From a candidate division FCPU426 bacterium (GTDB lineage: Bacteria > Oederibacteriota > Muellerivitia > Muellerivitales > Muellerivitaceae): a stretch of 64,000 nt of DNA. The notes beneath the pieces are model-generated. The model did no database searches, was not told where the DNA came from, and saw nothing but the letters and a program-made list of their open reading frames with translations. A program made the position numbers and the translations under genes. Shown piece by piece: positions 1 through 9,277 of the stretch. The stretch covers positions 30,675 through 94,674 of the forward strand of contig PLZG01000079.1 of the NCBI GenBank assembly GCA_003152075.1, in the 5' to 3' direction. The number at the start of each line of letters is the position of its first letter. The stretch's first letter is position 1.

Positions 1-398
1 CCTAAACTCATTTTTTAATCCGTTTGTAAAAAGGCCGCTGGGAAGTTTCCTGGCGGCTTTTTTTTATTTTGGAACGGTTGGAGGAGGCAATTCATTTGCA
101 CAGATGGCCACACAATATGTTTCCTCCAAGGTCTTAGCTGGTTTTTCAATTTTTGTTTGTTAATTCGGGTTGGCTTATTGAATCAAAATGAGTGTCGAGA
201 CCCATCATAATGATTGGGAAGCCGAGGCCAGAGCTTAAAAGATTTCAATAGATTCAAAATAAGTGGGAGTTACCATCAGGAATTGGTTTTAAGGGTCCCG
301 GGTACGCGAATCCTTGGACGGCATGTTCCTTGCTTTAACTCCTCTTCTGGATTTCATGAATAGTCCTTGGAATTCAAATATTTTCAGGAGAAATAAAA

Positions 399-833
399 AT
401 GAAAAAGATTCTTTTTGGTTGTTTGGCGTTGATGATGCTGCTTCCGGCCGCCTTTGTTGCCGCGGAGGGGAAAAACATGATGGATGGCAAAATGATGAAA
501 CATTGCAAGGAAATGATGGAACAAAAAAAGAAAATGAATGAAGAGATGAAGGCCCAAGACGAAAAGCTTTCCGGGCGGATTGCCGAAATGAACCGCTCGC
601 CTGAAGATAAGAAGATGGGCCTTATGGCCGCTATCCTCACTCAAATGGTAGAGCAGCGGGCGGCCATGGACGTTCGAAAGTCAGAGATGCAGGACGCGAT
701 GATGAAGCACATGGCGGAGCATATGAAGATGGGCAAGGATTCCATGTCGCAATGCCCCATGATGAAGGGAATGAAGAATATGGACGAAGATTCGGATGAT
801 TCCCACCAGGCACATCACGATAAAAAGAAATAA
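399..833 (+). CDS. Secreted Met/His-rich small protein, probable periplasmic metal (copper) binding
   Basis: N-terminal signal peptide (MKKILFGCLALMMLLPAAFVAAEG), many MM/MxxM/H motifs, His/Lys-rich tail; ahead of copper genes. Confidence 0.75.
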   Translation: MKKILFGCLALMMLLPAAFVAAEGKNMMDGKMMKHCKEMMEQKKKMNEEMKAQDEKLSGRIAEMNRSPEDKKMGLMAAILTQMVEQRAAMDVRKSEMQDAMMKHMAEHMKMGKDSMSQCPMMKGMKNMDEDSDDSHQAHHDKKK

Positions 834-907
834 TTTTCGCGTAGGTTGACGAGGGTGGTGGCTATGAGGAATGAAGTTCGAATTTTAATCATTCAAAGGA
901 GACGACC

Positions 908-1093
908 ATGAAAGAAACAAAGTCCGTGACCAAAGACCCCATCTGTGGGATGACCGTGGATGAAGGAACCGCCCTCCACGCCGAACGGGATGGAAAGACA
1001 TTTTACTTTTGCGGCGACCACTGCAAACAAAAGTTTGTGTTCACCCCTGCTGGCGCTAAGCTGGAGGAGAAGTCGGGTGGCTGTTGTTCATAA
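908..1093 (+). CDS. YHS domain protein
   Basis: DPICGMTVDEGTALHAERDGKTFYFCGDHCKQKF is a canonical YHS motif; RBS-like aaaggagacgacc upstream. Confidence 0.85.
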   Translation: MKETKSVTKDPICGMTVDEGTALHAERDGKTFYFCGDHCKQKFVFTPAGAKLEEKSGGCCS

Positions 1094-1135
1094 CACCCGC
1101 GCTTGAAACTGAAATGACTATAAAAGGGGAAGAGA

Positions 1136-1258
1136 ATGATAAGTGAGCCTTCTGAAACTACCGGGGAACATTACGCTTGTCCCATGCATCCGGAAGTAAT
1201 GTCCGATAAACCTGGGAAATGCAGCAAATGCGGGATGAGTCTTGAACTAAAGAAGTAA
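1136..1258 (+). CDS. 40-aa stand-alone heavy-metal-binding domain (HMBD) microprotein
   Basis: Translated by hand: [46 protein letters not shown]...CxKCGM motif; RBS-like ggggaagaga; below the ORF-track length cut-off. Confidence 0.8.
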   Translation: MISEPSETTGEHYACPMHPEVMSDKPGKCSKCGMSLELKK

Positions 1259-1263
1259 CCCAA

Positions 1264-3807
1264 ATGACTAATCCCTCTGGGAATAACCTCAACACTTGCC
1301 CCATGCACCCCGAGGTGCGGCAGGACCATCCAGGAGACTGCCCTAAGTGTGGGATGCATTTGAAGCCAATAACTCCCACACCAAATCCAATTCCGACGGC
1401 GACTGTAACGGTTTCAACTCCCGCAACGAATTCACCTTCGTCGATAACCGTGACAGTTTCAACTCAGGCGGTAAATTCTGCTTCGCCGTTAAGCACGACT
1501 ACTCCAATTCCCGAAGTGAATCCAACTCTTGCGGCACCCGCAACGGTACCCACTACAGTCTCAGTTCCGACGATACCCGTTACGCCCCCCATTCCAGGAG
1601 TGAAACCAGCTGTAGGAGAGGCCACAAAAATACAAACTCCCGCATCGAATTCGGCCCCTATCGCAAGAGCGCCAACTAAGGAGAAGGTGGAATATACCTG
1701 TTCCATGCACCCGGAAATCCGGCAGGATCACCCCGGTTCCTGTCCCAAATGCGGCATGACTTTGGTGCTCCGAAATCCGGTTGCCGGGGAGAACACCGAA
1801 GAAAACGCGGAGTTAAAGTATATGACCCGGAGGTTTTGGTTCGCCGCGGTCTTAACGACTCCCCTTCTTTTAATCGTCATGGGTGACATGCTTCCTGGAA
1901 TGCCGGTTTCCCGGATTCTCACCCATGGAATACGCTCTTGGGTGGAACTCCTCTTAGCCACGCCCGTTTGCCTCTGGGCCGCCTGGCCTTTTTACGTTCG
2001 GGCCTTTCAATCTATGGTCAATCGCAGCCTCAACATGTTCACTTTGATCGGCTTGGGCGTGAGCGTTTCCTATCTTTATAGCCTGGTGGCGGCGCTTTTT
2101 CCGAGTTTGTTTCCGGCTTCCTTCCGGAACGAAGCGGGAGAAGTGGCGCTTTACTTCGAGGCGGCGGGCGTCATCGTGACCCTTATTCTCCTGGGACAGG
2201 TTTTGGAAATCAGGGCGCGCAGTCAAACCGGAGCCGCCATCAAGAAACTTTTGGGTATGGCCGCCAAATCCGCCCGGCGGGTGGCGGATGACGGAAAAGA
2301 AGAGGATGTTCCCCTGGAAGCTGTGGTAGTGGGGAACAAATTACGGGTCCGCCCAGGCGAAAAGGTTCCGGTGGACGGAGTGGTGTTGGAGGGCAATAGC
2401 AGTGTGGATGAGTCCCTGGTCTCGGGGGAGCCGATCCCGTCGGAGAAAAATTCCGGGGATAAGGTGGTAGGAGCCACGATGAATGGTACAGGGTCCTTCC
2501 TCATGAAGGCCGAGAAGGTGGGGGCGGAAACCCTGCTTTCCAGGATCGTTTCCATGGTGGCGGAGGCCCAGCGCAGCCGCGCCCCCATCCAAAAGCTTGC
2601 CGACACCGTCTCGGGTTATTTCGTGCCGATTGTGGTTGGCCTCGCGATTCTCACCTTCGCCGTTTGGGCCCTTTGGGGGCCGGACCCGAAGATGGCGCAC
2701 GCGCTCATTAACGCCGTAGCCGTCCTGATCATCGCCTGTCCCTGCGCCCTTGGCTTGGCCACACCAATGTCCATCATGGTGGCCACGGGCAAGGGAGCGA
2801 CCATGGGGATCCTTTTCAAAAACGCCGAAGCCATCGAAACCATGTGCAAGGTGAACACCTTGGTCGTGGATAAGACGGGAACCTTGACCGAGGGAAAGCC
2901 CAAGCTGGTGGTCGTTGTTCCGGCTGAGGGTTTTGGAGAGCCGGAAGTTTTGCGATTGGCGGCCTCCCTTGAGAAGGGAAGCGAGCATCCCCTGGCGGCG
3001 GCCATTGTGAAGGGCGCGGAAGAAAAGAAAACGGATTTCGCCAAGGTTGAGGATTTCAAGTCGGTAACGGGAAAAGGGGTTCAAGGGAGTATCGAAGGCC
3101 GAAGGGTGGTCTTGGGAAACCAAACGCTGATGGACAGCCTAGGTATTTACGCCGGCGGATTGGCGGCCAAGGCGGAATCCCTGCGATCCGAGGGCCAGAC
3201 GGTGATGTTCTTAGGGTTGGACGGCAAGGCGGCGGGGCTTCTGGGAGTGGCCGATCCCATCAAGGAAAGCACGCCGGAAGCCATTAAGGCACTTCATGCC
3301 GAGGGGATCAAAATCGTCATGCTGACCGGCGATAGCGAGACCACGGCGCGGGCAGTCGCCAAGACCCTGGGCTTGGATGACGTCGTGGCGGGGGTGCTGC
3401 CAGACCAGAAGGCAGAAAAGGTTAAAAAGCTTCAAGCCGAGGGACGGTTCGTGGCCATGGCGGGAGATGGGATCAACGACGCTCCCGCACTGGCCCAGGC
3501 CCAAGTTGGGATTGCCATGGGAACCGGTACGGACGTGGCTATGGAAAGCGCGGGGGTAACCCTGGTCAAGGGGGATTTAAGGGGCATTGTGAAAGCACGG
3601 GCCTTGAGCCGATGCACCATGGCCAACATCAAACAAAACCTTTTCTTCGCCTTTTTCTATAATGCGGCGGGTGTTCCCCTGGCGGCGGGTTTCCTTTTCC
3701 CTTTCTTCGGGCTTTTGTTAAGCCCGATCATCGCGGCCGCGGCCATGAGTTTCAGCTCCTTATCGGTGGTCATGAATGCCTTGCGCCTCCGAAAGGCGAA
3801 GATTTGA
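1264..3807 (+). CDS. copA: Copper-translocating P1B-type ATPase with two N-terminal HMBD motifs
   Basis: CPC motif ([13 protein letters not shown]), [22 protein letters not shown]-terminal [11 protein letters not shown]...[15 protein letters not shown]; two CxMHPE..CPKCGM motifs separated by a Pro/Thr-rich linker. Confidence 0.95.
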   Translation: MTNPSGNNLNTCPMHPEVRQDHPGDCPKCGMHLKPITPTPNPIPTATVTVSTPATNSPSSITVTVSTQAVNSASPLSTTTPIPEVNPTLAAPATVPTTVSVPTIPVTPPIPGVKPAVGEATKIQTPASNSAPIARAPTKEKVEYTCSMHPEIRQDHPGSCPKCGMTLVLRNPVAGENTEENAELKYMTRRFWFAAVLTTPLLLIVMGDMLPGMPVSRILTHGIRSWVELLLATPVCLWAAWPFYVRAFQSMVNRSLNMFTLIGLGVSVSYLYSLVAALFPSLFPASFRNEAGEVALYFEAAGVIVTLILLGQVLEIRARSQTGAAIKKLLGMAAKSARRVADDGKEEDVPLEAVVVGNKLRVRPGEKVPVDGVVLEGNSSVDESLVSGEPIPSEKNSGDKVVGATMNGTGSFLMKAEKVGAETLLSRIVSMVAEAQRSRAPIQKLADTVSGYFVPIVVGLAILTFAVWALWGPDPKMAHALINAVAVLIIACPCALGLATPMSIMVATGKGATMGILFKNAEAIETMCKVNTLVVDKTGTLTEGKPKLVVVVPAEGFGEPEVLRLAASLEKGSEHPLAAAIVKGAEEKKTDFAKVEDFKSVTGKGVQGSIEGRRVVLGNQTLMDSLGIYAGGLAAKAESLRSEGQTVMFLGLDGKAAGLLGVADPIKESTPEAIKALHAEGIKIVMLTGDSETTARAVAKTLGLDDVVAGVLPDQKAEKVKKLQAEGRFVAMAGDGINDAPALAQAQVGIAMGTGTDVAMESAGVTLVKGDLRGIVKARALSRCTMANIKQNLFFAFFYNAAGVPLAAGFLFPFFGLLLSPIIAAAAMSFSSLSVVMNALRLRKAKI

Positions 3808-3837
3808 TTTTTTGAGAGTCTGTTAAAAGGAGAATCC

Positions 3838-4745
3838 ATGAAAATCGATCCCAAAGATTACAGGATTAAAGAGGGTAAGGACGTCGAGCTTAAAAAGTGG
3901 CCGACGAGAATAGACCCCTTATGCGGCTCGAAGGAAGAGTATCAAAAGGCATTGGCGGAACATTGGCCGAGTTGAGTGTTTTGCAAAGCCTTCTTTATGC
4001 GGAAAATCATTATTCGGTGCTTTTGATTTTCCAGGCCATGGACGCGGCGGGAAAAGACGGCGCCATCAAGCATGTCATGTCGGGGGTCAATCCGCAGGGT
4101 TGTCAGGTTTACAGCTTCAAGCATCCCAGCGCCGATGAGCTCCAACATGATTTCCTATGGCGTACCACCCGCAACCTGCCCGAACGGGGCAAAATCGGCA
4201 TCTTCAACCGTTCTTATTACGAGGAAGTGCTCATCGCCAGGGTTCATCCGGAAATCCTTCATGGGGAACAAATACCGGAAGACCTTCTGGGTAAAAAAAC
4301 AGTGTGGGAAGGACGGTACCGTTCGATAGTCGATTTGGAAAACCATCTCCACCGGAACGGCACCCGGATCATCAAGTTTTTCCTCCATCTTTCCAAGGAA
4401 GAGCAACGGAAGCGGTTTTTGGACCGGTTGGAGAAACCGGAAAAGTATTGGAAATTCAGCCTGGGTGATATCCAGGAGCGGGAATATTGGAAGGATTACC
4501 GAAAAGCCTACGAAGCATGCTTGAGCGCTACCAGCACTCAAACCTCTCCCTGGTATGTGGTTCCTGCGGATAACAAGAAGGACAGCCGTCTGATTATTTC
4601 CCAGATTCTCCACACTACCCTCAAGGAATTGAAGATGAGCTATCCCCGGCCGGACAAGGAACGGCGAAAAGAGTTGGAGGCCGCTCGTAAACTATTGATG
4701 GAGCAGGGAAAAATGAAAGAAGAGGAAGATGCGGTGGAGGGTTAA
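3838..4745 (+). CDS. Polyphosphate kinase 2 family protein, coding sequence interrupted by a frameshift near 3965
   Basis: PPK2 motifs ([53 protein letters not shown]). N-terminus ([42 protein letters not shown]) is in a different frame starting at 3838. Confidence 0.85.
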
Positions 4746-4819
4746 AAATTTATTTTGATGGGCTTTGGGAATCTTAATCGTAGGCTCCGCCTCGGAGGTT
4801 AATACAATGAACCTGGTAA

Positions 4820-4965
4820 GACGCCTTGGGGGTTCCGGTGGCCGCCGAGGTGCTGTACCATTTTTTCGGGTTGTTGCTCAGCCTATCCTGGCGGGAGCGG
4901 CCATGAGTTTTAGTTCAGTTTCGGTAATACTGAATTCACTACGGATAAGGAACGTCAAGTTATGA
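4820..4965 (+). pseudogene. Remnant of a second CopA-type ATPase C-terminus
   Basis: DALGVPVAAEVLYHFFGLLLS in one frame continues as PILAGAAMSFSSVSVILNSLRIRNVKL* in another; matches the intact CopA C-terminus. Confidence 0.8.
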
Positions 4966-5122
4966 GGGCGAATCGAGGCTCATCAACCTGAAAGCCCGTT
5001 TAATCCCACGGTGTTCCGATAGATGACGCTCATCATAAAGGCCCCTGGGGAGCAGGGGTATTCTTTACTTGAGAAGTATTTCCCTCTCAGAAGATTTTCT
5101 TTTTTGAGAGTGGAGGGTTGCC

Positions 5123-5485
5123 ATGCGAAAGCTTTTTATTTATCTCAGCCGGTTATCGTTGGCAGTCTTATTAAGCGTTGCCTTCATTCCCTACGGTGAA
5201 TGTGGTTCACCGGCCCCCCTGGGGAAGGGCCTTAGGATGCATGCTCCCACCTGTTGTGACACCGGCAAATGCTGTGATCGCCCGGGCCTTAAAAGCTGTT
5301 CCAACATGAAAAAGGCCTCGCCAAAGGTTTTGGCCTATACCCAGCAAATGAAGCCTTCGGCGGGATGCCAGGTAACCCCCTCGAGTGAACTAAAAACCAC
5401 GCTGATCAACACGTTCGTGGTTATCTCAAACCACGTTTTTCCCGATGTTTACCCTCCCGGTTATTCCCCCATCCTTCGTATTTGA
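5123..5485 (+). CDS. Secreted Cys-rich small protein (CC-x4-CC), unknown function
   Basis: Hydrophobic N-terminus; APTCCDTGKCCDRPGLKSC motif; in copper island; RBS gtggaggg. Confidence 0.55.
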   Translation: MRKLFIYLSRLSLAVLLSVAFIPYGECGSPAPLGKGLRMHAPTCCDTGKCCDRPGLKSCSNMKKASPKVLAYTQQMKPSAGCQVTPSSELKTTLINTFVVISNHVFPDVYPPGYSPILRI

Positions 5486-5628
5486 AATTTTACCCAACCA
5501 GCGGTTGGCGGTGTGGAAAGGCTAATCGCGTTTTTGGCTTTACCAAAAAACAAAAAATTCTGTCTTTTCGCAATCCCTTAACCGGCCTTTAAGGCCTATT
5601 CACCAATGATTTGAAAAGGAGAATTACA

Positions 5629-5988
5629 ATGAAAACTCTAACTTTTGTACTGGCATTCATTTTGGCTCTTGTTACAACCACCGTTAGTTTCGCGGGGAAT
5701 CATCCGGCTTTGACCTCACCCTTGGGGGCGTTAGTCACCTCCCGGGACACTGTGCAAATGGATGAAGTGACTCCCTGGCATAAAGAGGCCCTTCACTCCC
5801 CGATAGGTGTTATGAGTAAAGGCGCTTGGTATTCCTATTGCCCGGCGGCTGGGAAGAGTAATTTTTTAAATACTAAGAACCAAGTGGAAGTGAAGTTGAC
5901 CAATGGCATGAAAATCATGCTTTGCTGCAAAACCTGCAAAGAGGATGTTGAGAAGGATTTAGGGAAGTTTTCCGCTTATATGTATTAA
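5629..5988 (+). CDS. Secreted small protein with C-terminal LCCKTCKEDVEK motif (YHS-like?)
   Basis: Start ATG 5629 preceded by aaaaggag; signal peptide MKTLTFVLAFILALVTTTVSFA. Confidence 0.65.
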   Translation: MKTLTFVLAFILALVTTTVSFAGNHPALTSPLGALVTSRDTVQMDEVTPWHKEALHSPIGVMSKGAWYSYCPAAGKSNFLNTKNQVEVKLTNGMKIMLCCKTCKEDVEKDLGKFSAYMY

Positions 5989-6158
5989 CAGGAGGATGAA
6001 AAAGTCAAAGAGGAGGACTTTTTCATATCTTTGGCGCGAATCACCCCCTTCAATAACAAGGGGGTTAAATGCGATTCGCTTTAATCCCGTGGCTGTTGAC
6101 AGGGTGTAAAGACATTTTTTTAGCGCCCTGTGAAGCCTTAAAGCGGAGATTACTAAAG

Positions 6159-6187
6159 GAGCGCCCGGGGTGGGCGCTCTTTTTTTT
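6159..6187 (+). terminator. Intrinsic terminator
   Basis: GAGCGCCC/GGGCGCTC stem followed by T8. Confidence 0.8.
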
Positions 6188-6584
6188 AGTGCAATGATGT
6201 TTCGTTGGAGGCGATCAATTGGCGGATTTGGGATTTCCAGTAAGAAACTTCACCCTTGCGGGCGTTCAGAAGTAAAAGGTCGCTTGGACTTAGGGAGGAT
6301 GGATTTCCTGTTCCCTCCAGGGCGGCCAAGGCGATTTCGGCTTGTTGGACCTGGCCCGAGAGAAAGTCGAGCTTGCGCTTGAATTGGGCTAACAATTGCT
6401 CTTTTTGTATGGATGCCTGGGTGTTTGCCTTGGTGGCTTTGTTTTCAGCCGTCACCAGCTTGTCGATAAAATGCTCCAGGGTCGCCAGTTCTTGATCGTA
6501 AGGCGACACCTTCTTCGAAGGTTGGGGCGTGGTGTCCAATGATTGCAATAAGGATTCGATTCTATTGATTGAGTTCATGCCCAA
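6186..6584 (-). CDS. Coiled-coil protein of unknown function
   Basis: 132-aa ORF, predicted helical/coiled-coil composition; isolated on minus strand between a terminator and a plus-strand gene. Confidence 0.5.
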   Translation of the reverse strand: MGMNSINRIESLLQSLDTTPQPSKKVSPYDQELATLEHFIDKLVTAENKATKANTQASIQKEQLLAQFKRKLDFLSGQVQQAEIALAALEGTGNPSSLSPSDLLLLNARKGEVSYWKSQIRQLIASNETSLH

Positions 6585-6737
6585 ATTCCTTTCACTTTAC
6601 TTAACGGCAGGAACCTCAAATACTTTACTGTCCTTGATCATAGAAATGATTCGAGGGAAAAGTGTATGATTAGTCCAATTAAAGCCCCAATCGACCCGAT
6701 TTGATTTGGCCTTTAAAACCAAATGGAGGAGTCAAAA

Positions 6738-7061
6738 ATGAGCAAGTTTTCTAAAATCGCGGTTTTGGCCATGGCGGTTGCTTTTACGGTGTCTTTCTGT
6801 TTGGCCGATACCCCTTCAATTTCTACGCAAGCCACACCCGCGGGCAAGGCCCAGGGCAAAACCAAATCGAAAGCGGCCGGCAAGAAGGTTAATAAGGCCA
6901 AAGCGAAAGCGGAAAAGCAAATAGCGGCCAAGGACAGTTACGTTTGCCCGATGTGCCACATTACCGCCGATAAGCCCAGCAAGTGCTCGATGTGCGGGAT
7001 GGACATGGTGAAAAACGAGAAGAAGGACGATAAAAAAATCTCAGACGAAAAGAAGATGTAA
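6738..7061 (+). CDS. Secreted HMBD-variant protein with Lys/Ala-rich linker
   Basis: Signal peptide (MSKFSKIAVLAMAVAFTVSFCLA); C-terminal YVCPMCHITADKPSKCSMCGMDMVK; RBS tggaggag upstream. Confidence 0.75.
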   Translation: MSKFSKIAVLAMAVAFTVSFCLADTPSISTQATPAGKAQGKTKSKAAGKKVNKAKAKAEKQIAAKDSYVCPMCHITADKPSKCSMCGMDMVKNEKKDDKKISDEKKM

Positions 7062-7123
7062 TTTGGCTGGTTTTCCGGCAGGCCTTTTGAACCCGCCGGG
7101 AGCGTTGAGCGAGGGTTCCTCCC

Positions 7124-7564
7124 GTGAAGCCTACAAAAGTATCTTTCCTTGTCAAACCCATCGGGGTTATCCGCAAGGGAAGGATTCTTCTTAACCGCCA
7201 ATGGATAAAAGGACTTCAAGGCATCGAAGGATTCTCGCATCTCCTGGTTTTCTTTTGGCTCCATAAAACCCACAAGCCCGACCTATTGATTCATCCAAAA
7301 ACAGGGAAGTCTTTTCCTAAGATAGGCTTTCTCGCCACCCGCACTCCTCATCGGCCCAACCCCATCGGGTTCACTGTCGTGAAATTAGTTAAAAGGCGGG
7401 GTCGTGAATTGTGGGTGGAGGGTTTGGACGTTTGGGATGAAACACCGGTCATTGATTTGAAGCCCTATACCAAAAGGGAATGGATCAAGGGCTATCGGAT
7501 ACCTAGTTGGGTGAAAAGGTTGGACCGCTTGGAGAAAGATCCATTGAGAAAATATGCTTCGTGA
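7124..7564 (+). CDS. TrmO/TsaA-like (UPF0066) tRNA methyltransferase family protein
   Basis: KPIGVIRKG, GIEGFSHLLVFFWLHK, ATRTPHRPNPIGFTVVKL, VEGLDVWDETPVIDLKPY motifs. Confidence 0.85.
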   Translation: MKPTKVSFLVKPIGVIRKGRILLNRQWIKGLQGIEGFSHLLVFFWLHKTHKPDLLIHPKTGKSFPKIGFLATRTPHRPNPIGFTVVKLVKRRGRELWVEGLDVWDETPVIDLKPYTKREWIKGYRIPSWVKRLDRLEKDPLRKYAS

Positions 7565-7610
7565 GGTTTTGAAAAGAGGGGCGACCTGGTAATGCCTCAG
7601 CTTGAGAAAT

Positions 7611-7765
7611 CACCCCTCACCCTACCCATCTCCCCGAAAGGACTCATAGGGAAAATCCCCTATGCACCCACAAAACCACGGCCAAGTGCGAGGGTATTTG
7701 AAAAAGAGCCGTTTCCTTAATTCCCCTCTCCCTCGACGAGAGAGGGTAGGGTGAGGGTGAAAGAA
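7611..7765. repeat. Dispersed intergenic palindromic element, copy 1
   Basis: Terminal inverted CACCCCTCACCCTACCC / GGGTAGGGTGAGGGTG; internal core about 75 bp shared with 51117-51190. Confidence 0.8.
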
Positions 7766-7887
7766 TTATTTCAAATGGAGGCATTATCGACGGCCGTTTT
7801 TATTATGAAATGTGCCGCGAATGGAGTATCTTTGTAAAAAGCCCTTGAATTGACGGCCGGGGGGCGATGTTCACCAAGAGGGATTCC

Positions 7888-8073
7888 ATGGATTGCCGCC
7901 AGGTTCACCAAGCCTATAGTGTTTATCTCCAAGGAAAGCTTTCTCCCTCCCAAATGGAATGGATTTCCAGCCACATTAAGGAATGTCCTGATTGTTTTTT
8001 GCTGGATCAGAATGTCCGAAAAGCTTTTCTTGAGGAGTTAAATCCTCCTTCCCCGGGTAAGTCCTCTAACTGA
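7888..8073 (+). CDS. zf-HC2-like small protein (anti-sigma-factor-like zinc finger)
   Basis: MDCRQVHQAYSVYLQGKLSPSQMEWISSHIKECPDCFLL: C-x(n)-HxxxCxxC arrangement. Confidence 0.55.
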   Translation: MDCRQVHQAYSVYLQGKLSPSQMEWISSHIKECPDCFLLDQNVRKAFLEELNPPSPGKSSN

Positions 8074-8320
8074 AAGTATTGTTTGATAATCCTCGCCTGA
8101 CCTTCCTTCCAATGAAACCTAACTTGAGTCTTTTTTACCCAGCGATCCTTTTTAACCCGTTCCAACCCGCCGTGAAATTTCCGAAAAGCCCCTTTTTGCA
8201 GGGAATACCCATATCTTTCTTGGCACCACAGTTGCTCTATACCTATGTGCGCGGTGATGGACGGGGCAGAAGTAAACAACAAAGGTCCCGGTCGCCCAGA
8301 AAAGAAAAGGTGGTGCGAAA

Positions 8321-9277
8321 ATGAAAAATCTACTTTTAATCCTGGGAATGGGAATGATCTTGGCGGGGCCGATGGCTTGCACGAAGGGTGTTCAACCCCT
8401 CGCGCCGGCAACATCGCAAACTACCTCAACCGCGGCCGTGGCGCCGCATATCGTGGCCCATTGGACCGCGGGGTCCAACAGCATAAACCTCAGCAATCCC
8501 CTGGGGATCGCGACGGATAAGGATAACAATGTTTACGTGGTGGACGCGGATTACAGCGCCATCCAGAAATATGCTGCTTCGGGTACCCCGCTCGCTCGAT
8601 GGGGCCAGGCCGGGAACGGCAATGTCCAATTTAACCAGCCTTTCGGAGTGGCCCTGGACGGGAATGGCAATGTTTACGTGGCGGACGCGGGTAACCAAAG
8701 AATAGAGGTGTTGGATACCAACGGGGGATTTGTCAACCAAGTAATAGCGCCCACCATGAACGGGGTGGCTTTTTCCTATCCCCAGGGCGTGGCGGTTTTG
8801 GCGGACGGCAGCCTACTCGTCAGTGACATTACGAACGCGGTCTGGGACTTTAATTCCATTTCGACAAACCAATTCGGGAAAACCGGAACCACCGACGGCC
8901 AATTTAATTATCCAGTCGGCATGGCCGCTGACGGCAATCATAATGTCTACGTCGCCAATTACCAGGGAAATAACGTTACGAAATTCAACACCGTGACGGG
9001 CGCGGTATCCTCTTTAGGCCAGAAGGGGAATGGGGCGGGGCAATTCTCCAATCCGACGGACGTGAAAGTGGGCCCTGACGGGAATATCTACGTGGTGGAT
9101 TCGGGCAATGGGCGGGTCGAGGAACTTGACACCACCGGAAAATATATTTTGGAATTTGGAAAGACTGGACCAACCAGTGACCATTTGAATAGCCCCATCG
9201 GGTTGGCCATCGACGGCGCGGGAAACTTCTACGTGACCGATAACGGCAACGCCCGGGTCGTGAAGTACAGCTTATAA
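8321..9277 (+). CDS. NHL-repeat beta-propeller lipoprotein
   Basis: Lipobox-like ILAGPMAC; repeated P-x-GVA-D-x-x-GNVYVAD-x-GN motifs. Confidence 0.85.
   Translation: MKNLLLILGMGMILAGPMACTKGVQPLAPATSQTTSTAAVAPHIVAHWTAGSNSINLSNPLGIATDKDNNVYVVDADYSAIQKYAASGTPLARWGQAGNGNVQFNQPFGVALDGNGNVYVADAGNQRIEVLDTNGGFVNQVIAPTMNGVAFSYPQGVAVLADGSLLVSDITNAVWDFNSISTNQFGKTGTTDGQFNYPVGMAADGNHNVYVANYQGNNVTKFNTVTGAVSSLGQKGNGAGQFSNPTDVKVGPDGNIYVVDSGNGRVEELDTTGKYILEFGKTGPTSDHLNSPIGLAIDGAGNFYVTDNGNARVVKYSL

Noticed and set aside
2341-3123. 260-aa minus-strand ORF antisense to copA
   Set aside because: Overlaps a clearly functional P-type ATPase; low-complexity His/Gly/Arg-rich translation typical of antisense of biased codons.
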